Shown: one piece after another, positions 23,487 through 35,622 of the stretch
Layout: every line of letters starts with the position of its first letter
How positions within the stretch are numbered: the stretch's first letter is position 1
Assembly: GCA_030063045.1 (NCBI GenBank)
Contig: JAQSEB010000110.1
Span: 1,488,001-1,552,000, forward strand
From: Pratylenchus scribneri
Taxonomy: Eukaryota; Nematoda; Chromadorea; Rhabditida; Pratylenchidae
Reading direction: 5' to 3'
DNA length: 64,000 nucleotides
Notes under the pieces: model-generated
Database searches by the model: none
What the model was told of the DNA's origin: nothing
What the model saw: only the letters and a program-made list of their open reading frames with translations
Made by a program: the position numbers and the translations under genes

Positions 23487-24862
23487 ATGGTAATTTCTGT
23501 TTTTTATATTGTTTCGTTGAGTTGTAGGCTTGTAGGATGTAAGCCAAACACCAATTTGGGCAAGTAGTAGACAGTAGAAATTAAATTTTTTACATTATTT
23601 TAATTCTATAATTGACCAATTTTGAAAAGGCATTTCCCATTCCAATAATTTCTATTCTTTAATTTCGTTTTCCAATATTCAATTGAATTTTTCAAAAAAA
23701 AGACAATGAACACAATGAAGATCGCAGAGGACCAATCAAACACTTCCACCGTGTTGACCCCAAGCCGGACGATTCTGTTGTTTATGGACATAAAGGTCGT
23801 CGACGTCGACATGTGGTTTTTGACCAATTTATTCAACAATAACCGAATTAAAATCATTTTCAGGCTCCATCTGGCTCATCTTCGGATCATTTGACCATTT
23901 TCAAGCGAAATGTGCCTTCTAGTCGACAACAGGTTGGAGAATTCGATCAATCCCTGAATCATTTTGTAATTATTATTATTAATATTCCAGAGTGGCTCTA
24001 GCACTGCTCAACCACCTTCTGGACCTGTTTCCGACAAATTCACCATCTCCAAGCGAAATGAATCGGCAAGTCGTCAGGTTAGATCGATTAATGCATCAAT
24101 ATTTTTGTAAATATTATTGCAGGGTGTCACAAGCTCTACACAATCGCCTTTTTCTGCTAATCCGAATTCCGGTCAATTGACTCGTCGAAAACGTCAAGTT
24201 CAATCTCGTGGCCAGGCAAACTCCAATTTTAAATATTCATTATTCGATTCATTTTAGGATGCTTCACCAGCTTCCGATAGATTGAGCCTATTCAAATTTA
24301 TTGTACCTGCTCACCGCCAATATGTTGGAAAATTGGAACAATTTATCAATTATTTTATGAATTTATTATTATTCTAGAGTGGCTCCAACACTGTTCAATT
24401 GCCTTCTGGACCGGCTTTCGACCAATTGAACATCTTTAAGCAAAATGAGGCGATCCATCTCCAAGTGGATTTTGACTATTAATTCATCAATAATTATGAC
24501 CATACATCTATTCAGGGAGGCTCTAGCACTGCTCAACCACCTTCTGGCCCAGCCTCTGACCAATTGACTCGTCGAAAACGTCAAGTTCGTACTAAAGGCC
24601 AGGTAAATCAAATATTTAATATAAATTAAATACGAATAATTTTAGGGAGCCTCAAGCATTACACAAGGATCTTTTGGTCCGGCTTTGGTTCTGCGCAAAC
24701 GATATGTGCCTGCTGAACGCCGACAAGTGGGAATTCACTAGCTAATTGCAATAATTTAAATAAAATTTTCCAGAGGGAGATTCAAGCAATGCCTACTCGC
24801 CCTCGAGCCCTGCATCTACCATCTTCAAACGACAAGTTCACCCTCAGCGCGGACCACAGTGA
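23487..24862 (+). CDS. Secreted prepropeptide-like protein built of eight tandem phase-0 repeat exons
   Basis: Exon 1 (23487-23538) encodes a signal-like MVISVFYIVSLSCRLVG. Exon 2 (23703-23815) is an acidic/basic spacer ending GHKGRRRRHV. Exons 3-10 (23864-23932, 23991-24077, 24123-24215, 24258-24323, 24378-24464, 24516-24602, 24646-24726, 24776-24862) are all phase 0 and encode repeats of 22-31 residues. The consensus is GSSTAQPPSGPASDQLT, then a basic site, then a short tail ending RQ, GQ or similar. The site is KR in modules 1, 2 and 8, RRKR in modules 3 and 6, and RKR in 7. Modules 4 and 5 have lost it (FKF, FKQ). Dibasic and RxKR sites are cut by proprotein convertases, so the 273-residue chain may yield several peptides of about 20-30 residues. 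No family recognised. Intron 24216-24257 starts with GC. Confidence 0.78.
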
Positions 24863-24977
24863 AGGGGAAAAAAGAAACGCATGAAATTAATTTCTCTGAT
24901 ATCACAAATCAATCATTATTATTTTAATTTGAATTGTAAACAAGAGTCAAATGAAGCCTCTAGGGTGAGATTGACTG

Positions 24978-24983
24978 AATAAA
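24978..24983 (+). terminator. Polyadenylation signal AATAAA of the tandem-exon gene
   Basis: AATAAA lies about 116 bases after the stop codon on the coding strand. Confidence 0.45.
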
Positions 24984-25851
24984 AATTTAAAAATGAAAAT
25001 TCCTTTTTTAATTTATTTTTTTAATAATATTATCAATTTTGGGAATATGAAACAGTTGTGAATTTTCCAAAATATGGTCCTGGGCCAAAATACTTGGTCA
25101 CTCTCCTTCTTGTTCATTAAAAACATAACCAATAGTTAATATTTAAACAAATTAAAATATTTTATGTAAATTTCCAATTTCATATAAACTTTGGAAGATA
25201 ATATTGAAATGAATTCTTTTTTGTTATAATATTTTAAAATTTATTGAAAATCAAAATGAAAAGATTGGATTGAAAAAAATATATAATTATCTCTTATTTT
25301 TGATTGGGATTTCGAAAAAATTATTTAAATTTTAAAATTTTTCCATCTAAGCTTCCTAGAGGCCAAAAACCATCAAACTCTTATTCCGAAATAATCGAAA
25401 AACTCCCAAAAATTTCATTTTCCGAAATCCCGATTCGAACCCGATGTTCCCTCCGGACTTTTCTTCCTCGAGAAATATTCAATTAATTCAAATGGGTCAG
25501 TTTTCAGAAAGTTTCTCCGGTCGCCTCTATATTTTTATTTTAGGATTTAATATAAGTTATAAATTTTCGATATCAAAAAATTTAAAATTTTTTATTTAAA
25601 ATAAAAATTTTATATTTGTATTTAATCCTTGAATCTTCCTAAATTTCTATGTTCCCGCTAAAACTTTTAATTAACCCAATTTTCCAATCAGAAATTTTCT
25701 AATAAGCAATTTCTTCGATCGAAAGTTTCGAAAATGCACTACACTACTCCAAAATTCGAACAATTTGCAACAATTCAAATTTCCATTGTCCAAAATCATA
25801 TAAAAGAAATTCAATTCATTCCCAAATTCCAATCCTTTCGGAATTCGGAAT
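24984..25851. other. No supported gene
   Basis: AT-rich spacer. The one ORF (about 25304-25486, +) has no splice context or recognisable protein. Confidence 0.4.
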
Positions 25852-28800
25852 TTACAATTTTACTACATCGACAATTAAAACATACTTTATATATAAATAT
25901 TTATCCGTATTAGATGTTGATCCTCCACTACACCCTGCTGCCAGACATGGGGGATGATCTTTTTTAGTATATAAAAACAATTTCTTCGCTCCTTCTCCAT
26001 ATAGATATGCAAATGATACTGAAAAAAATAATTTAAGAGGATGTATGTGCCCACTGCCCATCGGACTAAAAAATAGAAGAATACAATTCCAACTTATTTA
26101 ATTTGATTTCGGATAGTTGTTCTCCCCCTCCCGTTTTCCATTTTTTATAAGAGCGGACCCGTACCGTAGCGCACAATGACCCATTCTCCTGTGTAATGTG
26201 TATGTGTACCGACCGAAAAACGGCTTTTTCCGAAAAACCCGCTAACAGTTTTTTAGTATGGAGCCATACATGGGTACTGTGCACGGAAAATTATAACAGT
26301 TTTTTCTTTTTTCCGTGCCCTGCACGGTCGGCAATTTTTGCCATTTTTTTACATAATTTATGGACTTTTTTATTCAATACAAAACAAAGCGTAAACCCAT
26401 TTAGTGAATGCAGAAGAGGATGATGGTGTATGGACTGTGGATGGAGAAAAATAGAGAATAAGGTTGATGGGATCGTGACTCGTGAGTAGAGCAGGGGTCC
26501 GATCTGTGCTTATTTATAAGATTTGTGCTTATTTTGAGAGGTCAAATCTTATAAAATTAAAATGTGCTTATTTGTAAGAATTGTGCTTATTTTTGGTGAA
26601 TTGTCTTATTTTTTTCTGATTTTTCATAAAATTATCATTTTTTCCCTAATTTTTTTGCTGCGCGGCCATTTTTGGCTTAAATTTTTCGCCGCGCGGCCAA
26701 TTTTGGATAAAATTTTTTCTTTAAGATGTAAAAAATTAAAGCCAATATAGATTATGGGAAATGAAAAATATGATATTTAAATAATTTTATATATGAATAA
26801 ATCGATTTTAATTCTTTTTAAAACACTTTTGTAAAAATCTTATTTTTGACCTCAAAATCTTATTTTTTAATATAATTTTTCTTATTTTAAAAATTTTTTG
26901 ATCGGACCCCTGGAGTAGAGTAGTTCACAAAGTCGATATTGGTTTCAGAAAATCGATGAAATTTAAAGCCGAATTTGGGAATTTTGCTCTTAAAACCGAA
27001 AATACGAGAAATTGAAACCGAAAACTACATTTTTTTTAAAAAACCGAAAATAGGATTTTGCTAAAATCCCGGTTAAAAAACCTACAAAATCATTATCTGA
27101 ATAAACTTTCCAGGAAGGAAAAATTAATAAAGTGATAAAAAAGTGAGTCACTAACTTCGAGCAACTTTTGTAAACATTTTAATAACAATGTTAAATTATA
27201 TTGTATACTAATTAAAAAATCTTATTATCTACTTACGAGCATATGGATTCCAATTGGCACCATTGAATTTTGCATTTTGGATATTCACAGCTAAAAAATA
27301 CAGAAATGAATAAAAGAATAAAATATTTACTGATAATTTTTTTGAAAATTTACCAAAATCATTGCAGAATTTACCTAAAACTCTCATATCGAAAAATTAT
27401 AATTTTAATCGAAGCTTATATATGTTGCATCCGAAAATGAAATGCGTCCGTTTCTGAAACGGACGTCCGAAAATGAAACAAACAAAGCGGACGTCCGAAA
27501 ATGAAATGACCATTTGTTTCAATTTCGGATGTCCGAAAATGAAACAAACAAATCGGACGTCCGAAAATGAAATGTTTCAATTTCGGATGTCCGAAAATGA
27601 AAATGGCATTTAAAATCAGAACAGGCCGAAATAAAATCAGAATATGTCAGAATAAAATCAGAATGGGTCAGAATAATATCAGAATTGGTCAGAATAATAT
27701 CAGAATGGGTCAGAATAATATCAGAATGGATCAGAATAATATCAGAATGGATCAGAATAATATCAGAATAGGTCAGAATAATATCAGAATGGATCAGAAT
27801 AATATCAGAATAGGTCAGAATAATATCAGAATGGGTCAGAATAAAATCAGAATGGATCAGAATAATATCAGAACTGGCCAAAATCAAATCCGAACGCTAG
27901 GAAAAACAAATCAGAACAAATAAATAAAATTAGAACTGATAGAATTAAATCAGAATAAGTGGAAAAATTATTTTTAAGAATCTTTTTAATTTAAAAATAA
28001 TTAAATCGAATTTAAATAAGATTAAATCGAAATTTTAATTATTATTTTCTCAAAAAAAATTATTTATTCAATTTTAAAACAAATATTATAATACATGTCT
28101 ATTATCAGTTGATTTTTCATTAATAATTTATTTAAGATTTATTTTTTAAAAATTTTTTATTAAATAGATTAATCAAATAAAAATTGTTTTTTCTTTAAAA
28201 AGTATAATTAATAAATTTTCTGCCATTAAATGAAACCCCAATTCTCTTTAAAGAATGTTCTGATTTGATTTCCCACTGTTCTGATTTGTCTTTGGCTTGT
28301 TTTGATTTTTATTAAGCCTGTTCTGATTTGATTTATGTCTGTTCTGATATTATTCTGACTCATTCTGATATTATTCTGACCCATTCTGATATTATTCTGA
28401 CCCATTCTGATATTATTCTGACTCATTCTGATATTATTCTGACCCATTCTGATATTATTCTGACCCATTCTGATATTATTCTGACCCATTCTGATATTAT
28501 TCTGACCCATTCTGATATTATTCTGATCCATTCTGATTTTATTCTGACCCATTCTGATATTATTCTGACCTATTCTGATATTATTCTGATCCATTCTGAT
28601 ATTATTCTGATCCATTCTGATATTATTCTGACCCATTCTGATATTATTCTGACCAATTCTGATATTATTCTGACCCATTCTGATTTTATTCTGACTCATT
28701 CTGATTTTCTTTCGGCCAGTTCTGATTTTAAATGCCATTTTCATTTTCGGACATCCGAAATTGAAACATTTCATTTTCGGACGTCCGATTTGTTTGTTTC

Positions 28801-29778
28801 ATTTTCGGACATCCGAAATTGAAACAAATGGTCATTTCATTTTCGGACGTCCGATCTGTTTGTTTCATTTTCGGACGTCCGTTTCAGAAACGGACGAATT
28901 TCATTTTCGGATGCAACATATAAAATAGCTAAATCAAATTTGATTTCAAAATTTACTAAATCTTATTCTATCTTGTCTTATATTTTATGATAATAACAGA
29001 TCTTCTAAATTACATATCTCATATACCGATTTATCGATACGAACTTTTTAAGTAAATGCTCAGAATTCATATTAAAATTTTTACTTTATTGAATCTTATG
29101 TAAAATGTAATACTTTTTCTGCGAATGATATTTGATAAAAATTTTGTCTTCCTTAACAGATCAGTGCCAGATATATGTTATCACTCTATCTCTATATAAT
29201 TCCCCTTATTAGCCCATTTATGATAAGAATATTTCTAACATTTTTTTTTCATTTTTCTTCAGTTAGAAAGAAAACTTTATTTTGATCTCGATCTCGATAT
29301 CCTTATCTTCTGCCAACACTATTACCTAAAAATTTGAGAGCCCTTGAATAAATTAATTTGTTACGAAATACGAACCAACTTTTATTGGTTAATTTAATAT
29401 ATAACATGATATGTGAATATAAATCATAAAGCCAAAGCAAATTCAGATGTAGAAAAGATAATAAATTTAAAAATTTTATTTACCTCCTGCATTCCATGTT
29501 TCAGCTTGTTTGTCAGCAATTATTTTTTTAATTCCATTTAGTTCGTCATCAACTTTTTTAGTATCTGAATAAATATATATTTTATTCCAAAAAATGTAAA
29601 ATAAAATACCGCTATCTTTTTGACTTTGAGTGGCACCACAAAATGCTGGCAATTCCTCCTTGGCCGTGTCTTTAAGAAGTTCTTCTTTGACTTTTTGAAC
29701 ACATTGATGGTGGTTATCATATCCGAAACTGATATTATATAATAGCATAAAAAGGAAAATAAATTTAAAATATTCCAT
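25852..29778 (-). CDS. Cluster gene A: small secreted protein
   Basis: Exons 29610-29778, 29484-29564, 27237-27290 and 25852-26018 join entirely through phase-1 introns, giving about 156 residues. The protein begins with a signal peptide (MEYFKFIFLFMLLYNISFG). The mature part has few Cys (CVQKVKEELLKD...PAFCGATQSQK) and then helical, charged sequence. The last exon may instead splice out at a GTATGT donor near 25891. Gene B's first exon has the same layout (signal peptide, Cys, acidic helix, a second Cys then Gly, phase-1 donor), so the two look like paralogues. No known family. Intron 2 contains the 1.5-kb foldback element and intron 3 an hAT MITE. Confidence 0.6.
26492..26912. mobile_element. 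hAT-type MITE, 8-bp target duplication GAGTAGAG
   Basis: Perfect inverted ends CAGGGGTCCGATC and GATCGGACCCCTG are flanked by GAGTAGAG on both sides (26484-26491 and 26913-26920). The interior shares TTTTTCGC(C/T)GCGCGGCCA units and overall layout with the element at 18463-18978, so they belong to one family. It lies in intron 3 of gene A. Confidence 0.92.
27423..28918. mobile_element. 1.5-kb foldback element with arms made of 21-bp tandem repeats
   Basis: The ends TGTTGCATCCGAAAATGAAAT (27423) and its inverted copy (to 28918) lie at TA/TATA flanks. Next come inverted CGGACGTCCGAAAATGAAAC units. Each arm then holds a tandem array of a 21-base unit of the type CAGAATAATATCAGAATGGG: about 12 copies at 27617-27880, about 18 copies inverted at 28330-28715. 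The AT-rich centre is about 350-450 bp. This design, long inverted arms made of short tandem repeats, is that of Foldback-type transposons. Because the unit is a multiple of three, both strands show long false ORFs. Confidence 0.9.
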
Positions 29779-30492
29779 CTAAAAACATTCTCGTAAGAGG
29801 GATGAAAAATTCAAATGATCTAATCGGCAAGGGTGTTCAATCAAAATCTTGATATATAATTTAAATAAAATTATTTAAGAAAATGAATCATATAATAAGA
29901 TAGAGACAAAAAATTTATTTGCCACGTTGAATAACACAGAGAATATTTTAACTAAATTATACATAAATAAAGAATTTTTATATCGAAGGTCGAAGCAATA
30001 GAATGATGTAAAATTGCTTATTTAGAAGAATGGCTAATTTTAATTTGAAATACAAATAAATTTAAACAATTAATTAAATTATTTAAAATCGCATTAAAAT
30101 ATAATTTAATTTTAAATTCATTCTAGCCCAATTTAAATATAAATTGAATGGAAAAAAGATCAAATTCTTAAAAATACAAAATAAAGTCGAATCAAAAAAA
30201 TAGTGGTAAAGGAAAATCTTTTATTATGGAAAATTGCTACGTAATATTTTACATTGATTCATTCATCCAATCATGAAAAATATCCTTTCTTAAAAATCTA
30301 ATTGTCCAATGAACAAGAATATTATTTAAAAAATTATTCAGATTCCATTATTTGAAAATAATTAAAATAATTTTATCGATTATGATTCGTGATGTCCACA
30401 AAAATGTGTTAATTGAATGCATCGTAATGAATAGAATAAAAGGGGTTTTATTTGTTTCACTTGGACAAACTTTCTCGTCTATTCATGATTTA
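29779..30492. other. Intergenic between cluster genes A and B
   Basis: AT-rich; it must include the promoter of gene A. No feature seen. Confidence 0.4.
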
Positions 30493-33400
30493 TTACCAAT
30501 TTTTAGGTTTCTTCCCCAGATCTCCAAGCATGTTTCTAATTTCAATGTCTTCCAAACGATACTTCGTAGTCGGGAGGGATTGTGTTTCTCGTGCCTTGGC
30601 ATCATGATCCCAAATCAATTCACCTTCACATTACGTTTAAAGACATAATGAATAATAATTTTTTAAAAAATACTTGTAAAAAATTTAAGAAAATAACTAA
30701 AATTAACCTGCACACTTTTTGATTAATATTTTTTCTATAAAATGTGTTTTAGAATATTTTTTTGAACTTTAACATAAAATGGAAAATAGACTTTTTATTT
30801 ATGAAAATATTCGTCCTAACTAATCATAATCAGTCAAATTCTAAAGTATAAATTTATGTTGAATCGATTGAAATTAATTCTTTAACTGTTTTTTAAATTA
30901 AATGAGTTAAATTTTTTAGAATATTTTATTTAAAAAAATTGGTTTTGCTAGGAAGATTTTTATAAGATTTTTTCATTCTGCCAAAAATTCTCTATATGAA
31001 GAAAAGTGTAAAAAATTTTAAGAAAATTACCAGTGATTTTTTCAGTAGCTGCGTTCTTAAGATCATCTTCCGTCGCGAAGCAATCTATCCCATTTTGTTT
31101 ATTAATCAATGCAATTTGAATATTCCGAAATATGAACACATCTGGATCACAGAACATTCCCTTTCCTTTTGTTTTCAAATGGTCATCGCATCCATTCACG
31201 ACATTTAAAAGGAAAAGTTGAAACAAATCACTCGGTGCATTAGTACAGTGGTGTTGAATAATTAAATACGGAAAAATAGGAAAAGCATAATCAGTTTTGA
31301 ATTTGAAGCTGGCATAGAAATTTTTAGATTTTTCTGAGCTTCTTCCTTCTTCTACATAAAAATCGATTGCGGCAAAATTGCTTAATAAAAAATATTAATA
31401 TTGATGTAAAGATTTTCGTATGCTTCTATTAGAGATTTTAATTTAAAAATACTCTACCAATTAAACAGTGCACTTTATTTTTCGTGTTGATTGAAACTCT
31501 CGTAACCCTTCGGTCACATAGGGCGATTCTCGCCAGCGGAAAATCGCCCAACTTTTCTCGCTGGCGGGATGGGTGGTCACATAGTGTCGGCGGAAAATCG
31601 CCGGCGAGTCTCGCTGGACTGAAAAAGTTGAAAAATTCGGTTAGAGTGGTCACATAGGAGTAGCGGAAAATCGCCTGCGAGACTCGCTGGACTGAAAAAG
31701 TTGAAAAATTCGGTTAGAATGGTCACATAAGAGTAGCGGAAAACGCTCGACTGAAAACGCTGAGAATTTCAGTCGACGTGGTCACATAGCAGAAAATGAA
31801 TGAATGGTCCTTTCAAAGCATAGAAAGAATAAAATAATTGTATTTTTAATTCTATTTATTTTTTCATAATGAATAAATTTAATTAAAAAAGATGAAAAAT
31901 AAAAATTCTTATGCAGAAAAAAATCCTCTTTTAATTGACTTAAAAATTAATTTATTTCATCAAAAGTGGAATTATTTATAAAATTACTGAAATTTGGTAC
32001 CAATATTTTATAAATAATTATAAAATTAATAAAAAAATTAAAATATGGCCTATCCAGTGCAGAAAATTCTCCTCTTTTCAATGATATAAAGATCGATTTA
32101 TTGTATGTCGAAAGAAATTAATTATCGAATTAAAAATTAGAAAAATATGTCACAAATGGTATTTTAGTTTGGAAAATCATATTTTAAAAAATACTAAACC
32201 ATTTTATTAAAATTATATACCATTCGATAACCCTTCGGTCACATAGGGCGATTTTCCGCTGCGTTTTTCCGCTGCGAGACTTTTTTTGTGGTCACATAGG
32301 TGCGAGAATCGCCAGCTGAAAACGCCCGACTGAAAATCGTCGATTTCTTATGTGACCACGCTGACCGAATCGCCCAGCGAGTCTCGCCGGGCGGAAAATC
32401 GCTGACAGCCGGCGATTTTCTTATGTGACCACCCCGACCGAATCGCCAGACGGAAAATCGCCCGGCGTTTTTCCGCTGGCGGGATGTGTGGTCACATAGC
32501 GCGATTTCCGCTAGCGAGTCCCGCCAGCGTGTCTCGCAAGTTTTCAAAATAATTTGAAAACTCTGCGAGACCCGCCAGCGATTTTTTTTCTCTACGACGA
32601 AATAGTGCAACAAAAAAGGCAAAATCATGGAATTTAATGATAAAATAATTAAATAAAATCATTATACCACATAAATTTAATTAAAAAAGATGAAAAATAA
32701 AAATTCTTATGCAGAAAAAATTCCTCTTTTTATTGACATAAAAATTAATTTATTTCATCAAAAGTGGAATTATTTATAAAATTACTGAAATTTGGTACCA
32801 ATATTTTATAAATAATTATAAAATTAATAAAAAAAAATTAAAATATGGCCTATCCAGTGCAGAAAATTCTCCTCTTTTCAATGATATAAAGATCGATTTA
32901 TTGTATGTCGAAAGAAATTAATTATCGAATTAAAAATTAGAAAAATATGTCACAAATGGTATTTTAGTTTGGAAAATCATATTTTAAAAAATACTAAACC
33001 ATTTTATTAAAATTATATACCATTCGATAACACTGAAATAGCTCTATAAAATACCAAAAAATAAACCGGGAAAAAATTTTTGTTAAAAAGTTATGGCGCG
33101 TTCTCTTGGGTGCATGTGGTTGCTCGCCACTTAAAGTTTGACGCGCCATAACTTTTTAACAAAAATTTTTTCCCGGTTTATTTTTTGGTATTTTATAGAG
33201 CTATTTCAGTGTTAAGATAAGTGAAATTTTTTGTAAATTATATGAAAATACTTTTAACTGTTATTTGGTATAAGAAAGAACAAAATATCGGAAGATCTAG
33301 GTTTACGGAGATTTAAGAATATTCTTTACAGAAGGAAACTCTCCCCAATAATCTTCATTTCTGAAGTAGTACAAATCTATTAGATCCATACCTATATAAA

Positions 33401-34323
33401 TCAATTAGTCAATAAAAATCGCTAGTTAATAATTAAAAAATTTTTGAATAATAAATTCAATATAAATATTTTTATTTATTATCTTTAAAATATGTCATAT
33501 ACCTGAATCCTTTCGTAATATCTGAAAATGAAAATGTTTCAACTTTGATTCTGGAATTATTTCATATATATTTCATGAGTTAGAGTTTTTCAATTTTTTA
33601 AAAAATGCAATAAAAAAATTTCCATAAAATATAATTTTTCTAATGAAAAAATTTGTCACATATAATACTTAGTTGCATTAAAATTAATATTTTCCGTAAA
33701 ATATCGTACTCTCCGACAAAGCCGAGAAGAATTTTATATTTAAATTCTTAGCAGCAATTTCACATCCAATACATCCATCAATATAAACTCCTATAACAAT
33801 GTTTTAGTAAATAATAATATAATTATTTATTCATATTAATACCTCTTTGCCCGTTGACTTTTAATGAACTGATAACTGAATAAAATAAAAAAAAATTATA
33901 AACTATTCCGTGATTTATTCTTTAGCTCGAGCACACCATCAGCGTTATTTAGCTGATTTTTGGAAAGGTAAATTTCGTGAAAAATGGAATAAAAATATTA
34001 TGAAATGATTTTTTTTTTTTTTGCCACAAACGAAATTTTCATTTTCAAAAATGTTTAGTTAATTGAAATTTGAAAATAGAAGTTTTCCGTTAATAATTAC
34101 TTATTTTTTAAAACATTTTCAACATTATTTAAAAATAAATTATTAAAAAACCTTTTTCCGCATCGGCTTCAATTATTCCACATGTACGAGTAGGTTCTTT
34201 ATCAGCTTCCGCACTCGAAATCTCATTCAAGATATCATGAAAACATTGCGTAGCACTATAAGTTGGATTCAATAAAACGAATAGACAAACAAAAATTAAT
34301 GCGAATTTTTGGCAAAAATTCAT
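30493..34323 (-). CDS. Cluster gene B: secreted Cys-containing protein (middle of model uncertain)
   Basis: Exon 34152-34323 encodes a signal peptide (KFALIFVCLFVLLNPTYSA) and a first Cys segment, ending ...RTCGIIEADAEKG in phase 1. Exons 33843-33875 and 33710-33790 (contains YIDGCIGCEIAAKNLNIKFF) follow in phase. Downstream, a 350-base exon (31031-31380) encodes about 116 residues with five Cys (HHCTNAPSD, NGCDDHL, MFCDPD, DCFATEDD), and 30493-30623 completes the protein (stop TAA). Candidate small exons at 33503-33521 and about 33334-33391 do not join the others cleanly, so the middle is unresolved. The 31031-31380 exon has no internal ATG near its start and is missed by simple ORF calling. 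The introns hold duplicated repeats and a MITE. No family recognised. Confidence 0.5.
31490..31795. repeat. GC-rich GGTCACATAG repeat block, copy 1
   Basis: It begins TAACCCTTCGGTCACATAGG. Units of roughly 75 bp follow, containing GGTCACATAGG, AGCGGAAAATCGCC, GAGACTCGCTGGACTGAAAA and AGTTGAAAAATTCGGTTAGA. It is strongly GC-richer than its surroundings and lies in an intron of gene B. Confidence 0.75.
31873..33031 (+). repeat. Direct repeat pair (about 360 bp) flanking a second GGTCACATAG block
   Basis: Sequences 31873-32231 and 32671-33031 are nearly identical (both start ATAAATTTAATTAAAAAAGATG and end CCATTCGATAAC). Between them, 32232-32610 is a second GC-rich GTCACATAG/CGGAAAATCGCC block, partly palindromic. 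The first direct repeat runs straight into the GTCACATAG block, while the second runs into a MITE at the same TA. The pair may be a segmental duplication with different insertions at one target site. Confidence 0.8.
33030..33212. mobile_element. TA-target palindromic MITE
   Basis: A near-perfect palindrome begins ACACTGAAATAGCTCTATAA, with arms of about 70 bp and only a short loop, flanked by TA on each side. This is mariner/Tc1-like by target, non-autonomous, 183 bp, in an intron of gene B. Confidence 0.9.
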
Positions 34324-34461
34324 TATATCTAAAAATTATAAGCAAATTATATGATTATTATTAAAGCTATGTTTTAGTCTTAATAAAAAAACAAAATGTT
34401 ATTAATTATATCTCTATATAAAAAAATTAATTTATAAAAAAATGTTAAGTTGATTTATATA

Positions 34462-34653
34462 CCCGTAAACTCTATTAAAAGCCCCGTTGCTTATAAATTT
34501 CAGAGACCCTCCGAGTGGCAACTTTTCTAAATTTTTTGAAACAAAAAAATGCTTATTTCGGCCTAATTTCACTTCTACATTGGTTATTTTAGACATGTAT
34601 TTTTCAAAGGGGGGGCTTCAAATAGGAGGGGGCTTCTAATAGAGGATTTACGG
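34462..34653. mobile_element. TA-flanked MITE upstream of gene B
   Basis: The left end CCCGTAAACTCTATTAAAAG and right end CTTCTAATAGAGGATTTACGG are inverted and bounded by TA. 192 bp. It sits about 140 bases upstream of gene B's ATG, so it could affect that promoter. Confidence 0.75.
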
Positions 34654-35622
34654 TATTTTATATTTCAATAAAAAACGGACTTGTCGGACTTCTCTTTAAT
34701 AAACATTCATACGTGAAGATTTTTATATCGAGAGATTGAATTTTACATACGTGGCTCTTTAACACACTTTTGAATAAGCAATTTGTTGCCATAGAATAAT
34801 TTTAATCAATTTGTAAATTTATTTTTTCTTTTGAACATTTTTCCATATACCTATTTTTAATTTTATTTAAAAATATTAATTTTTAAAGCACATGATTAAT
34901 TTTTTCTTTTTCGACTTTTATGGATTTGAAATTTGAAATTTTATTGAATATTTTTTTTAATTGGAAGGTCTCTGATAAAATATATTTTAATTCCAAAAGC
35001 TTTTCTCTGCTTTTATTTTTCGTACTAATAATAAATAAATTATGCCCCAAGATTTTTAATATTTTCCTTAGAAATTTAAATAAAAGATATATATTTATAA
35101 AAAAAATTTATTCTTTTCTAAAATAGTCCCAAATCCCCATTTGAAATATCTGTATTAGCTGAACTGTTCGCTCGTGAGCGATAAAATAGAAGTCATGTGA
35201 TAATGATAATTCTGCCTGGCCAAATCGGTGTTCGAAACCTGCTACGAATAAATGATATTAAAATATATGTACAAGTATCGAAAACAAAAATTAAATGTAT
35301 TTTAGATATTTTTGATTTCCAACCACTTTCTTTATACAAATGTTCTTTTTAATCATATAGTTATGAGTTATGATAGAAAAGTGAAATAATTAAGCATTAA
35401 AAAATCCGCTAAAATTTTTATATAAGAATTATAAAAAACATCCAGCAGTATTAAAGCGAGTCCCATGACGAATAGCCTTTTGAATTCTGCCCCTATGTGT
35501 TATATGTACGTGTATAATTTCCATAAAAAATTTTTGATGCCAGATTTATTCAAATTTCAATTTCAAATGGATTAATTTAATAATATTAGATGCATTTATT
35601 GCTTCTTTGTGTATTTGTATAT
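34654..35622. other. No supported gene
   Basis: AT-rich region between the promoter of B and the 3' end of C. The ORF at 34920-35126 is almost pure AT-codon sequence and was not accepted. Confidence 0.4.

Noticed and set aside
22601..23702. Single fused gene joining PLA2-like and tandem-exon parts
   Set aside because: Phases allow it, but an in-frame stop and AATAAA follow 22600, and a signal-like exon with a GTAAGC donor at 23487-23538 gives the second part its own start. Kept as an alternative in the findings.
27519..28822. Four long ORFs on both strands with IRMGQNN / ILTHSDI repeats
   Set aside because: They are translations of the 21-bp tandem unit in the foldback arms; the unit is a multiple of three, so several frames stay open by construction.
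30352..30648. 98-residue plus-strand ORF
   Set aside because: Antisense to the terminal exon of gene B (30493-30623), which is linked in phase to other exons.
32239..32628. 129-residue minus ORF
   Set aside because: It covers the GC-rich GTCACATAG repeat block; open because the block is GC-rich, with no splice or homology support.
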